Positions 31,799 to 39,747 are shown, numbered from the stretch's first letter. The stretch is DNA of 64,000 bases from Desemzia sp. RIT 804 (GCF_016892605.1 NZ_JAFEMV010000003.1:310001-374000), one strand, 5' to 3'. Program-made: numbers and translations. Notes: generated by a model not told the origin, from the letters alone.

Positions 31799-32060
31799 AA
31801 AAAACGCTGTCCTTTTGACTGAACTCAGTTCAATCAAAAGGACGAACGTTTATTAGTTCGTGTTACCACCTTTTTTCAAATTGCTCTTTCAAGCAACTCC
31901 TCAACAAGTACAAAGAATACAGCTTTATACTCTGACGCTTTAATGGGCGCACCCACGTTAGCCTTGTGTTTAAAAACACTCAGCACACTCGCTCAGAGGC
32001 CATTTTCCATTTGCACCAACACTCCTGTTCTCAGCTCCCAGGCTCTCTGTTATTGTTGTA
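31799..32060 (-). ncRNA. T-box riboswitch (methionine), proximal copy
   Basis: Contains AGAGAGCC at the stem I base, a candidate specifier ATG in AAATGGCCTCTGAGCG, the T-box sequence AAAGGTGGTAACACGAAC (31856-31873), and a terminator GTCCTTTTGA..TCAAAAGGAC followed by seven Ts ending near 31799. The ATG specifier fits the methionine-transport gene downstream. The T-box bulge (GGTGGTAAC) differs slightly from the usual GGTGGNACC. Confidence 0.85.
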
Positions 32061-32104
32061 CAGCAAATGTACTTTTCTCTTCATCGCGTTTTAAAAGATT
32101 TAAT

Positions 32105-32440
32105 TAGGACAACAAAAAACGCCCTTGAAAAGGAGATTCTTTACAGAATTCCTTTTCAAGGACGAAAGCAAATGTTGATTTCGTGTTACCACCTTGTTTT
32201 GCAAACACATCGCCGCGCTTGCCTCAATCAGTACAAAAATCCATTTTTTATACTGCGGCACTGTAACGGGTGCACCCGTTATGGACTCATTAAACAAATG
32301 TCAAACTTATCCATACCGCTCTAAGACCATCTTTCATTCGCTATTACCTGCCTTTTCCCACCAAATAAGGCTCTCTTTGAGGTTCTCCTGAATGTACTCT
32401 TCTTTTCACAGCGTTTTATTATCTTTTTCTAATTTTTAAT
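32105..32440 (-). ncRNA. T-box riboswitch (methionine), distal copy
   Basis: A second complete T-box upstream of the first: AGAGAGCC, candidate specifier ATG in GATGGTCTTAGAGCG, T-box ACAAGGTGGTAACACGAA, and terminator TCCTTGAAAAGGAATTC../..TCCTTTTCAAGG followed by a T-run near 32110. The two copies share the same layout and the uncommon GGTAAC bulge, suggesting duplication. In series they demand uncharged tRNA-Met at both. Confidence 0.85.
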
Positions 32441-32453
32441 TAACTTATCATTT

Positions 32454-32482
32454 AGTTTACAAATTACTTCCACAGAAGTCAA
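32454..32482 (-). promoter_or_regulatory. promoter of the T-box-metQ unit
   Basis: TTGACT at 32477-32482, 17-base spacer, TAAACT at 32454-32459, just upstream of the distal T-box and 35 bases after the methyltransferase stop. Confidence 0.8.
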
Positions 32483-32516
32483 TCAAAATAATCAAAAAAA
32501 GAAAGAATAGCATAAA

Positions 32517-33122
32517 CTATTCTTTCACACTTTGAATGATCCAATATCCTTTGTCTTTCGCAACTACTTCTGCATTGCCAAAAGTTTCGTCCATTTTTTC
32601 TTTCGCACTTGGAGCTCCTTGTTTCTTTTGGATCACAATCATCAAAATTCCACCTGTTTTCAAGTAATCATACGCACCTGTCAGAATTTCATGAACAACT
32701 TGTTTTCCAGCTCGAATCGGCGGATTACTAAAGACGCCTGCAAATTCAGCACCTTTTATATTTTCATAAATATTGGACACGTGTATATCGACATTTGCAA
32801 CATTGTTTTTAAGAGCATTTTGTTGTGCTAATCCTATTGCGCGCTCATTGACGTCTACCATCTCAACTCGGCGCTCTGTTTCCTCTTTGGCAAATGACAA
32901 ACCCATTGGACCATAACCACAACCCACATCCAATAAATCACCAGTAGGCAAGTTGTTAAAATCAATTGCTTCAATCAACAAACGTGAGCCAAAATCGACT
33001 GTAGCTTTAGAAAACACGCCTGAATCTGTTAAAAAAGTAAATTCATTTCCACGTAGAGTAAATTTCCATGAAGTAACATCACTTTTTGCATTTGGATTGC
33101 TCGTATAATAATGATCAGCCAT
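32517..33122 (-). CDS. class I SAM-dependent methyltransferase, RsmC/YbxB-like
   Basis: 201 residues from an ATG with AAGGAGAG seven bases upstream. SAM-binding motif I is LLDVGCGYGPMGL, followed by VDVNERA (motif II) and the NPP catalytic motif in FSNPPIRAGK, which is typical of N-methyltransferases acting on rRNA bases. In Bacillus subtilis ybxB lies between rplL and rpoB; the same position here supports orthology. RsmC-type enzymes make m2G in 16S rRNA; the exact target of the Gram-positive protein is not settled. Confidence 0.85.
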   Translation of the reverse strand: MADHYYTSNPNAKSDVTSWKFTLRGNEFTFLTDSGVFSKATVDFGSRLLIEAIDFNNLPTGDLLDVGCGYGPMGLSFAKEETERRVEMVDVNERAIGLAQQNALKNNVANVDIHVSNIYENIKGAEFAGVFSNPPIRAGKQVVHEILTGAYDYLKTGGILMIVIQKKQGAPSAKEKMDETFGNAEVVAKDKGYWIIQSVKE

Positions 33123-33318
33123 ATTTATCGCTCTCCTTACTTGGTATCTTGAATAGTACAATCTAATACCAACACTTTACTCTATTATATCTGCCTTGAT
33201 GAATTTAGACAATCGTTCTTTCATTTTACTTTCATTAGGCAAAAAGCAGCTTAAAAAAACTTTATCAGCTCAATGAAGTTATTAACAGAAAACGCAACTT
33301 TTCTACTCAGCTTTCCCT

Positions 33319-33383
33319 GGTTCTTCTTCATCTAACATTCGTAAAAAGCCTAAGTTGCTTAAACGCTATAAAATAGATAACCC
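33319..33383. mobile_element. 65-base scar with ISL3-like terminal repeats
   Basis: GGTTCTTCTTCATCTAACATTCGTAAAAAGCCTAAG-type left end (starts GGTTCTTC at 33319) runs directly into a right end ACGCTATAAAATAGATAACC. Both ends align with those of the 259-base and 525-base elements, including the subterminal CTAAGTT.CTTA shared with the latter. It looks like the product of a near-complete internal deletion. It lies 16 bases from the rplL terminator. Confidence 0.55.
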
Positions 33384-33398
33384 AATATGTAAGCAAAG

Positions 33399-33433
33399 AA
33401 AAAAGGCATGAATCGTTTCCGATTCACACCTTT
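33399..33433 (-). terminator. rplJL terminator
   Basis: AAAGGTGTGAATCG-gaaa-CGATTCATGCCTTTTTT on the minus strand, 39 bases after the rplL stop. Confidence 0.92.
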
Positions 33434-33471
33434 CTGCTTTAGTAGAGCATAAAGAATCATTTAAAAAATGA

Positions 33472-33840
33472 TTATTTAACTTCTACAGAACCACCAGCAG
33501 CTTCAATAGCTTCTTTTAATGCTTCAGCATCTTCTTTAGAGATGTTTTCTTTGATTGCTTTAGGAGCTTCGTCAACTAATGCTTTAGCTTCTTTCAAGCC
33601 TAAGCCAGTAGCTTCACGAACTGCTTTGATAACTTTGATCTTAGCAGATCCAGCAGCTGTCAATTCAACTGTAAATTCAGTTTGTTCTGCAGCAGCAGCT
33701 TCTCCAGCTCCACCAGCAGCAGCTACAGGAGCAGCAGCAGTTACGCCAAATTCTTCTTCAATTGCTTTTACTAAGTCGTTTAATTCTAAAATTGTTGATT
33801 CTTTTAAGTCAGCAACAATTTGTTCAATGTTTAATGCCAT
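33472..33840 (-). CDS. rplL: 50S ribosomal protein L7/L12
   Basis: 122 residues. N-terminal dimerisation helices ([20 protein letters not shown]), an Ala/Gly-rich hinge (about residues 36-53), and the C-terminal domain with [20 protein letters not shown] that contacts translation factors. Forms the stalk with L10. GGAGGAAC precedes the ATG; follows rplJ by 76 bases. Confidence 0.97.
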   Translation of the reverse strand: MALNIEQIVADLKESTILELNDLVKAIEEEFGVTAAAPVAAAGGAGEAAAAEQTEFTVELTAAGSAKIKVIKAVREATGLGLKEAKALVDEAPKAIKENISKEDAEALKEAIEAAGGSVEVK

Positions 33841-33916
33841 TGTTAGTTCCTCCGTTTATAATGTTTTATTTTTTATTAACTTGCTCGTTTGTTGATTGAA
33901 AGAATAGTGCTTTTAA

Positions 33917-34417
33917 TTAAGCAACTTCTTCTTTTTGTTCTGCAACAGCTTTGACTGCAAGTGCAGTATTGCGAATTGGTGCTTGAAGTACAGATAGCAA
34001 CATAGAAAGTAGACCGTTGTGGTCTGGTAGTGTTGCAAGAGTATTGATTTCTTCTACTGAAGAAACTTTACCACTGATAACGCCACCTTTAATTTCTAAA
34101 GCTTCTGCTTCTTTAGCAAAATTAGCAATAATTTTTGCTGGTGCAACAACATCTTCATTACTGAAAGCAACGGCTGTAGGGCCTTTAAATACGTCGTCCA
34201 TTCCTTCAAGTCCAGCTGTACTAGCTGCACGAGATAAGATTGAGTTTTTAATAACACGCATTTCGACTCCTGCTTCACGCAATTGTTTACGTAATTCAGT
34301 AACTTGTTCAACTGTTAATCCACGGTAGTCTACTACTACTACTGCGGCAGCATCTTTAAACTTTGTTGTAGCTAAATCTACTAATTCTTGTTTTTTAGCG
34401 ATTGCTGCTTCACTCAT
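33917..34417 (-). CDS. rplJ: 50S ribosomal protein L10
   Basis: 166 residues starting [20 protein letters not shown]. Two ATGs compete: AGGAGGTGAA lies four bases before the upstream one (adding ML) and ten before this one; I prefer the form aligned with other L10 proteins. Contains [21 protein letters not shown]10 anchors L7/L12 dimers and, with them, binds the leader upstream to limit its own synthesis. Confidence 0.95.
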   Translation of the reverse strand: MSEAAIAKKQELVDLATTKFKDAAAVVVVDYRGLTVEQVTELRKQLREAGVEMRVIKNSILSRAASTAGLEGMDDVFKGPTAVAFSNEDVVAPAKIIANFAKEAEALEIKGGVISGKVSSVEEINTLATLPDHNGLLSMLLSVLQAPIRNTALAVKAVAEQKEEVA

Positions 34418-34485
34418 TAACATTTCACCTCCTGATCAATTGGCGGGAATTTTCCATTTTGACTTTTAAAAAAGTCTCAGATAAA

Positions 34486-34592
34486 CAAAAAATCCCATGT
34501 CACCTTAGACATAGAGATTGTGTAGTGTATATTCACGACATATCATCCTCGGTAGGAAATTAAGGCAAATGCCACCTACTGTCTTCGGTAAT
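34486..34592 (-). ncRNA. L10 leader (rplJ attenuator RNA)
   Basis: On the minus strand CCGAAGACAGTAGGTGGCA..TGCCTTAATTTCCTACCGAGG forms the conserved L10-binding element, followed by a terminator CTATGTC-taag-GTGACATGGGATTTTTT (34486-34515). This is the known Firmicutes L10 leader layout: L10(L12)4 binding favours the terminator. No strong promoter was seen between rplA and it, so it may also act on read-through from rplKA. Confidence 0.88.
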
Positions 34593-34663
34593 AATTCAAT
34601 TTATTCTTAACCTAGATGATTTTACCAATTCTTATCACCTAGGTCAAGAACTTTATGATTTTT

Positions 34664-35353
34664 TTAGAATGCTTGAGGGTTAACTTTAACCCCTGGGCCA
34701 AATGTTGATGTAATAGTGATGTTTTTAATGTAAACACCTTTAGCAGTTGAAGGTTTAGCTTTCATCACTGTTTCTTGAATAGTTCTAAAGTTTTCGATCA
34801 ATTTCTCAGCATCAAAAGATACTTTTCCGATTGGAGCATGCAAATTACTTTGTTTGTCCACACGGTAAGTTACTTTACCAGCTTTGATTTCATTGATTGC
34901 TTTAGTTACATCCATAGTAACAGTTCCTGTTTTAGGGTTAGGCATTAAACCTTTAGGTCCTAAGACACGTCCAAGACGTCCTACTTCACCCATCATGTCT
35001 GGAGTTGCTACGACAACGTCGAAGTCCATCCATCCACCATTGATTTTTTGAACAAGATCAGATTCGCCTACGTAATCTGCTCCTGCAGCTTCTGCTTCAG
35101 CAGCTTTCGCGCCTTTAGCAAAAACTAAAACTTTTTGTGATTTACCAGTTCCGTTTGGAAGAACAACTGCTCCACGAATTTGTTGGTCAGCTTTCTTAGG
35201 GTCAACTCCAAGACGGTAAGCAACTTCCACAGTTGCATCGAAATTAGCGTAATCAACTTCTTTTACTAAAGCTACAGCTTCTTCAACTGAATATGCTTTT
35301 AAAGTATCTACTTTTTCCAAAGCAGCTAAGAATTTTTTACTCTTTTTAGCCAT
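34664..35353 (-). CDS. rplA: 50S ribosomal protein L1
   Basis: 229 residues starting [32 protein letters not shown] precedes the ATG, and a 15-codon upstream extension of the frame was discarded. The signature [16 protein letters not shown] and [21 protein letters not shown] are present. L1 forms the mobile E-site stalk and in many bacteria represses its own mRNA; matching sites are proposed before rplA and rplK. Confidence 0.96.
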   Translation of the reverse strand: MAKKSKKFLAALEKVDTLKAYSVEEAVALVKEVDYANFDATVEVAYRLGVDPKKADQQIRGAVVLPNGTGKSQKVLVFAKGAKAAEAEAAGADYVGESDLVQKINGGWMDFDVVVATPDMMGEVGRLGRVLGPKGLMPNPKTGTVTMDVTKAINEIKAGKVTYRVDKQSNLHAPIGKVSFDAEKLIENFRTIQETVMKAKPSTAKGVYIKNITITSTFGPGVKVNPQAF

Positions 35354-35371
35354 GTTTTTTTCCTCCTTGAT

Positions 35372-35400
35372 TGTGGTTATAACGGTTAAACCTCCCACTT
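35372..35400 (-). promoter_or_regulatory. probable L1-binding site before rplA
   Basis: On the minus strand AAGTGGGAGGTTTAACCGTTATAACCACA, which can form GTGG..CCAC with an inner asymmetric loop. Nearly the same elements in the same order (AAGTGGGAGG, TTAACC, AACCACA) occur in the rplK leader, which points to a shared regulator. L1 control is inference. Confidence 0.5.
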
Positions 35401-35452
35401 ATTCTCCGTAAAGCAAGCTTCACGAAGAGATACTGAGAAGCTTTAAATCAGA

Positions 35453-35878
35453 TTAGTCTTCTACAACAAATCCCATGCTTCGTGCAGTACCTTCGACCAT
35501 ACGCATTGCAGCTTCAACAGATGCAGCGTTTAAGTCTTCTTGTTTTGTTTCAGCGATTTCTCTAACTTGCTCACGAGAAACTGTTGCAACTTTTTTGGTA
35601 TTTGGTTCACCAGAACCTGATTCAACACCTGCAGCTTTTTTCAATAAAATAGCAGCTGGTGGTGTTTTTGTAATAAATGTAAATGAACGATCTTCATATA
35701 CAGAGATTACAACAGGGATGATCATACCTGCTTGGTCAGCTGTGCGTGCATTGAATTCTTTACAGAATCCCATGATATTCACTTGTGCTTGACCTAAAGC
35801 TGGACCTACTGGTGGAGCAGGACTTGCTTTACCTGCAGGAATTTGTAATTTTACTACGTTAACAACTTTTTTAGCCAC
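35453..35878 (-). CDS. rplK: 50S ribosomal protein L11
   Basis: 141 residues. N-terminal thiostrepton-site domain ([20 protein letters not shown]) and C-terminal rRNA-binding domain ending [20 protein letters not shown]. Part of the GTPase-associated centre and needed for stringent-response activation of RelA-type enzymes. First gene of the rplKA unit; AAGGAGGA precedes the ATG. Confidence 0.97.
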   Translation of the reverse strand: MAKKVVNVVKLQIPAGKASPAPPVGPALGQAQVNIMGFCKEFNARTADQAGMIIPVVISVYEDRSFTFITKTPPAAILLKKAAGVESGSGEPNTKKVATVSREQVREIAETKQEDLNAASVEAAMRMVEGTARSMGFVVED

Positions 35879-35902
35879 GAGACATTCCTCCTTGATTTAG
35901 TC

Positions 35903-35942
35903 CGGGTGTGGTTGAATGGGGTTAATATTTCCCCTCCCACTT
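35903..35942 (-). promoter_or_regulatory. probable L1-binding site in the rplK leader
   Basis: AAGTGGGAGGGG, TTAACCCC and AACCACACCC in order on the minus strand, able to pair as GGGG/CCCC and GTGG/CCAC. Mirrors the rplA site. Lies between the promoter and the rplK ribosome-binding site. Confidence 0.5.
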
Positions 35943-35970
35943 TAAAACATACGCCTAGACGTACCATGGA

Positions 35971-35999
35971 ATTATAGTACAGTTTTTTAGGTTTGTCAA
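35971..35999 (-). promoter_or_regulatory. rplK promoter
   Basis: Full consensus: TTGACA at 35994-35999, 17-base spacer, TATAAT at 35971-35976. The best promoter in the window by match. Confidence 0.93.
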
Positions 36000-36052
36000 T
36001 AATCTTATAGAAAAATAATTAGAAAGAGCAGACTATCAAAATAACTGCTGTT

Positions 36053-36310
36053 TTATCCATCATTCTCTTCTAAAGGTTCTCCTTCTTTAACTAATTTTTT
36101 ATCCCTCAGCATAAAAAAGGCAATTAAAAACATCAAGAAACCTGAAACAAATAACAGCCATTTAATGTCTGTCACATCGGCTAACGGACCAAAGACTACC
36201 ATACCCAATGGTACCATTGAAGTAGTAATCATCGTTTGCACACCAAACACTCTTCCTAAATAGTTTTCCTCTACTTTTTCTTGAAACAATGTCATCGACG
36301 GAGCGTTCAT
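36053..36310 (-). pseudogene. C-terminal fragment of an MFS transporter
   Basis: About 85 codons (MNAPSMTLFQEKVEENYLGRVF and onward) corresponding to the last membrane helices of a drug-efflux type MFS protein; the conserved NAPSMT..QEKV..EYLGRVFGVQTMI region lies mid-protein in intact homologues. An in-frame stop (TAG) is three codons upstream of the apparent ATG and no ribosome-binding site is present. The preceding 100 bases belong to unrelated sequence, so this is a deletion remnant at a recombination junction. Confidence 0.8.
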
Positions 36311-36426
36311 CTTTGGCTAAATGTTTGTTGAAATTCTCAATTCCAACGATGCGGTCATGTCCGTACCTTCATGTTTTCATTTCTGGAGTAGTTTATCAAA
36401 TGTTTATTTTGTTAACATTTTATTTT

Positions 36427-36990
36427 CTAATGCTCGCTTTTTTGTCGGGAAGTTTCTCTTTGTTTTCTAACTTCTGTCCGGTATTTAATCGGTTCAGCTT
36501 CTTCCTCTTCTAACACAACAGAATCCGTCTCTACTTTTGCAACTACTACAGGTTCTTTAGTTGAGTGAACCTTCTCTTTTTTCTTTAGTTTATGTTTTCG
36601 ATTCTTTTTCTTTACTAATCGATGCATTCCATAGAAAAAACCGGCAATCATAGCGTAAAATACAAAAAAGACAATGAATCCCCATAGGCCAGCTACAGCA
36701 TCTGCAAACTCCATATTCCCGCTATTCGATACTGCTTGCTGAATTTCAATAGCAAAAACCAGCACTGTCATAATCACAAAGGTAAAGATAAACGAAAGGA
36801 TCGTTGTATTAAACTTCAATAACTGAATAATTTTAACTAAGACAAATACGATTAGAAAAGTTATTAATCCAATAATACCTATCACCCAGAAATGCAATTC
36901 TTTGTCTGACATATTGATACCAATTCCCACCATAAGAATGTCGTGTATTCGGTTCATCATTTCAGATAGGAGCAATATAATTTCTCTCAT
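36427..36990 (-). CDS. conserved membrane protein of unknown function
   Basis: 187 residues with four hydrophobic segments (roughly residues 32-55, 63-82 and 100-122 being clearest) and a charged cytoplasmic tail rich in Lys/Arg then Glu (KKKNRKHKLKKKEK...EEEEAEPIKYR). Membrane orientation suggests the tail is inside. AGAGGTGAAACTGA precedes the ATG, and TATACT with an extended TGC at 37022-37027 gives a weak promoter. I do not recognise the family. It lies where nusG-rplK are contiguous in other Firmicutes. Confidence 0.7.
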   Translation of the reverse strand: MREIILLLSEMMNRIHDILMVGIGINMSDKELHFWVIGIIGLITFLIVFVLVKIIQLLKFNTTILSFIFTFVIMTVLVFAIEIQQAVSNSGNMEFADAVAGLWGFIVFFVFYAMIAGFFYGMHRLVKKKNRKHKLKKKEKVHSTKEPVVVAKVETDSVVLEEEEAEPIKYRTEVRKQRETSRQKSEH

Positions 36991-37021
36991 TCAGTTTCAC
37001 CTCTTGAACTTAATTTTATTT

Positions 37022-37027
37022 AGTATA
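37022..37027 (-). promoter_or_regulatory. -10 element upstream of the membrane protein
   Basis: TATACT preceded by TGC (extended -10), with no good -35. It lies 32 bases upstream of the ATG of the 187-residue membrane protein. Confidence 0.45.
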
Positions 37028-37137
37028 GCATAAAACACACTAGCGCATCCGCATGAAAAGGGAAACCTTTTTGCATTCTTATTCCTTACCATTCAGGTAT
37101 ACTATTTATATTGACTACTGTATTTTAGGAGGATATT

Positions 37138-37932
37138 ATGTGCAATATCGGCTTACAACTTCAGCAAAACAACACGTACAAATTTATTTTTGCAGCTAAT
37201 CGAGATGAAGCTTACATGAGACCTACTAAAGCCGCTCATTTTTGGCCAGATCGTCCTGAATTATTAGCCGGCCAAGATAAATTAAAAAAAGGAACGTGGT
37301 TAGGCATAACAAAGCAAGGGAAATTTGCAGCATTGACAAACTGTCGCCAAACTTCCTCTGACCATTCAACCGAAACTTCCTTTGAAAAGTCTTTCTCAAC
37401 TTCTCGAGGAACATTGGTTAAAAACTTCTTGATTGGAAATCAAACTGCTAGTGAATATGCAGCTGAATTGATCGATACACGCGATCACTATGATGGCTAT
37501 AATTTAATCTTCGGCAATATATTGGAAGGAAACTTTCTTCATTATAATAACTTCGATCATCAGTTAACCACAGTTTCACCGGGAACACACGGCTTGAGCA
37601 ACGCCTCTTTGGATACTCCTTGGCCTAAAGTAAAAAAAGTAATTACAGGAATGAAACAGTTAGATGGCGATAAAGGCCAAGTCACAACACAATTATTTGC
37701 GCTATTTGCTGATGAAACAGTCGCTGAAAAAGAAAACTTGCCAAACACAGGTCTTCCATTTGAATTTGAGCAGGCTGCATCAGCTGTTTTCATCCGTACT
37801 AAAGAATACGGAACGGTTGGTACAACAGTCATTTTAGTGGACCAAGAAAATAAGGTGACTTTTACAGAACGTAGATTTAATGAGATGAGTAAGCTGGAAG
37901 AGAACTCTTTTTCATTTTCTTTAGATAGCTAG
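37138..37932 (+). CDS. NRDE (TANGO2) family protein
   Basis: 264 residues. Starts MCNIGLQL: the Cys at position 2 becomes the N-terminal nucleophile typical of Ntn-hydrolase-like folds once Met is removed. The family motif is AANRDEAYMRPT at about residues 20-31, followed by WLGITKQGKFAALTN. Function is not established; TANGO2 homologues are linked to haem or lipid handling in eukaryotes. AGGAGG lies five bases before the ATG, and a -10 TATACT is at 37098-37103. Confidence 0.87.
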   Translation: MCNIGLQLQQNNTYKFIFAANRDEAYMRPTKAAHFWPDRPELLAGQDKLKKGTWLGITKQGKFAALTNCRQTSSDHSTETSFEKSFSTSRGTLVKNFLIGNQTASEYAAELIDTRDHYDGYNLIFGNILEGNFLHYNNFDHQLTTVSPGTHGLSNASLDTPWPKVKKVITGMKQLDGDKGQVTTQLFALFADETVAEKENLPNTGLPFEFEQAASAVFIRTKEYGTVGTTVILVDQENKVTFTERRFNEMSKLEENSFSFSLDS

Positions 37933-37978
37933 ATAGTTCTGTCTAGGAGATATGATGCTAAGTTGTCGTTGATTGTAG

Positions 37979-38127
37979 TTGCGTTCCTTTACGAAGAACA
38001 AAGACTTAAAAAGGGAACACAATTTTGATTTGCGTTCCCTTTTTGGATTGTTCTTTCGAGAAACGTAACATAACGATTTTTTGCGTGCCTTTTTAGAGAC
38101 AGGACTCTGCTAAAGGGAACGCAAAGG
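37979..38127. repeat. nested GGAACGCAAA inverted-repeat element
   Basis: Outer arms GTTGCGTTCCTTT (37979-37991) and AAAGGGAACGCAAA (38114-38127) are inverted. Within lie CGAAGAACAA/TTGTTCTTTCG arms and a strong inner hairpin AAAAAGGGAACACAA/TTTGCGTTCCCTTTTT at 38008-38044. Same motif family as 30581-30712. It lies downstream of the NRDE gene and may terminate it. Confidence 0.65.
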
Positions 38128-38251
38128 CCTATTAGTCAAAACAAAAATAGTTCAACGCTCATTTGTTCCATAAACCTCGTTCAACTCTACAATAAAAACT
38201 TCATCCCTGTTTAATTTAATGACACGGACCCATTTTCTCCATACAAAAAAC

Positions 38252-38296
38252 AAAAACACCCCAAAAGTTAGTCTCGTACTCTAACTTTTGGGGTGC
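38252..38296 (-). terminator. nusG terminator
   Basis: CACCCCAAAAGTTAG / CTAACTTTTGGGGTG stem followed by TTTTTG on the minus strand. It lies 230 bases past the nusG stop because two repeat units intervene. Confidence 0.92.
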
Positions 38297-38531
38297 AGCG
38301 CTTTTATTAGACGCGTTGCGTAAACCAGACTTTCTATGATTTCGTTTTTCCCTTTTTGTTGGAAAAACACCCAACTAAAAGGAAAAAGCGAACTCTACGT
38401 AAGTCTTAACGGTTTACTACACGCTCTTATTAGACGCGTTGCGTAAACCAGACTTTCTATGTTTTCGTTTTCCCTTTTTGTTGGGAAAAGCGAACTCTAC
38501 GTAAGTCTTAACGGTTTACTCCACGCTCTTA
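38297..38531. repeat. two tandem nested hairpin repeats (copies C1, C2) at the nusG stop codon
   Basis: Two units in direct tandem (about 38300-38425 and 38426-38531). Each runs, on the plus strand, TTATTAGACGCGTTGCGTAA, then ACCAGACTTTCTATG, a hairpin of TCGTTTTTCCC..AAAAAGCGA type, then TAAGTCTTAACGGTTTACT and CACGCTC. The second ends exactly at the nusG stop (TAA then GAGCGTGGAGTAAACCG on the minus strand). The first copy has a longer inner hairpin than the second. Confidence 0.75.
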
Positions 38532-39077
38532 TAATTTGTCTATTTGGTCGAATTCTAGTTCAGTGCTTGTTTCGCGTCCGAACATTTCTACGTTAACTTT
38601 TAGTTTTGCTCGTTCTTCATCAATAGCTGTTACTTTACCTGTCATACCATTGAAGGCTCCTTCAATGATCGTAACTGTTTCGCCAACTTCAAAGTTGATT
38701 TCTTGATGGCGTGTGTTCATACCCAGACTACGTAAAATAGATTTTACTTCTTCTGGCAATAATGGAGCTGGTTTGCTTCCTGCACCGTGTGAACCGACAA
38801 AGCCTGTTACACCTGGAGTATTACGTACAACATACCAAGAGTCGTCTGACATGATCATCTCTACCAATACGTATCCTGGGAAAACTTTTTTCATTTTGAC
38901 TTTTTCTTTACCATTTTTTACTTCACGTTCTTCTTCTTCAGGCACTACCACTCGATAAATGTGATCTTCCATGTTCATGCTGTTTGCACGAGATTCAATA
39001 TTTTGTTTGACCTTGTTTTCATAACCAGAATACGTATGCAGCACATACCATTGTTTCTCAAGTTCCAATTCTTCCAT
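38529..39077 (-). CDS. nusG: transcription termination/antitermination factor NusG
   Basis: 182 residues. N-terminal NGN domain (QWYVLHTYSGYENKVKQNIE, VFPGYVLVEM) binds RNA polymerase beta'; the C-terminal KOW domain contains VTIIEGAFNGMTGKVTAID and binds S10 or Rho. The ATG at 39075-39077 has AAGGAGTG six bases upstream; a GTG three codons earlier lies in that site. It is separated from secE by a terminator and has its own -10. Confidence 0.96.
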   Translation of the reverse strand: MEELELEKQWYVLHTYSGYENKVKQNIESRANSMNMEDHIYRVVVPEEEEREVKNGKEKVKMKKVFPGYVLVEMIMSDDSWYVVRNTPGVTGFVGSHGAGSKPAPLLPEEVKSILRSLGMNTRHQEINFEVGETVTIIEGAFNGMTGKVTAIDEERAKLKVNVEMFGRETSTELEFDQIDKL

Positions 39078-39107
39078 TATTAACACTCCTTGTGTAGGTT
39101 TTAGTTC

Positions 39108-39113
39108 ATTATA
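39108..39113 (-). promoter_or_regulatory. -10 element of a nusG promoter
   Basis: Consensus TATAAT on the minus strand, 31 bases upstream of the nusG ATG, with only a weak -35 (GTGTTT region). It lies downstream of the secE terminator, so it would give nusG a supply independent of rpmG-secE. Confidence 0.5.
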
Positions 39114-39136
39114 CTTAGATTATTTAATTTAAACAC

Positions 39137-39170
39137 ACAAAAAAACCTTCTCCATCATATAAGGAAGGTT
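39137..39170 (-). terminator. secE terminator between secE and nusG
   Basis: AACCTTC..GAAGGTT stem followed by TTTTTTT on the minus strand. Its position between two genes normally co-transcribed is notable; it may be partial. Confidence 0.8.
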
Positions 39171-39250
39171 CTGCGTGATGTGATGATTTATTGCATTCAG
39201 TATACCACTAGTCAAGCATTTTCGCTAGTCATATAGCCACAATATTGTTT

Positions 39251-39430
39251 TTAGATAAACACATCTAGTAAAGACGTGATTGCAAAATCAACTACAAAGA
39301 AGAAAATTGCAAACAGGATGACTACCCCAAAGACAGTAACCGTATATTTTCTCAGTTCTTTTCCCGTTGGCCAAGTCACTTGGCGCACTTCTTGACGAAC
39401 ACCGCCAAAAAAGTTTTTTACTTTTCCCAC
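39251..39430 (-). CDS. secE: preprotein translocase subunit SecE
   Basis: 59 residues from a GTG with GGAGGG eight bases upstream. VGKVKNFFGGVRQEVRQVTW is the conserved amphipathic cytoplasmic helix (with the RQVTWPTGKEL motif), followed by one membrane helix (VTVFGVVILFAIFFFVVDFA). Clamp subunit of SecYEG; in order rpmG-secE-nusG. Confidence 0.95.
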   Translation of the reverse strand: MGKVKNFFGGVRQEVRQVTWPTGKELRKYTVTVFGVVILFAIFFFVVDFAITSLLDVFI

Positions 39431-39467
39431 TACATTCCCTCCAGACTATTTGTACACTCTATCATCA

Positions 39468-39620
39468 TTATTTAGTTTCGCGATGCATTGTATGTTTATT
39501 GCAATATTTACAGAACTTTTTTATCTCTAATCGTTCAGATCTGGCTGTTTCACCTGCGCGGGCTGTATAGTTACGCGAGCCGCAAACAGTACATGCTAAA
39601 GCTGTTTTTTTCGCACTCAA
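39468..39620 (-). CDS. rpmG: 50S ribosomal protein L33 (zinc type)
   Basis: 50 residues from a TTG start with AGGTG six or so bases upstream. CTVCG (residues 10-14) and CKYC (37-40) form a zinc ribbon; RNYTA and the tail HTMHRETK are typical of L33. Lies directly upstream of secE, a common Firmicutes arrangement (rpmGB). Confidence 0.93.
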   Translation of the reverse strand: MSAKKTALACTVCGSRNYTARAGETARSERLEIKKFCKYCNKHTMHRETK

Positions 39621-39662
39621 TTTTTTCACCTATTCTTTCTTAAACACTAAGGTATCGGTCAC

Positions 39663-39691
39663 AATTTACCATTACTTTCCTTTGCTGTCAA
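39663..39691 (-). promoter_or_regulatory. rpmG-secE promoter
   Basis: TTGACA at 39686-39691, 17-base spacer, TAAATT at 39663-39668, 43 bases upstream of the L33 start. Confidence 0.87.
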
Positions 39692-39747
39692 GCTTTTCTC
39701 TATTAAACAAAGGCGGTAATATGACAACGGATACTCGTTAATTTGAT

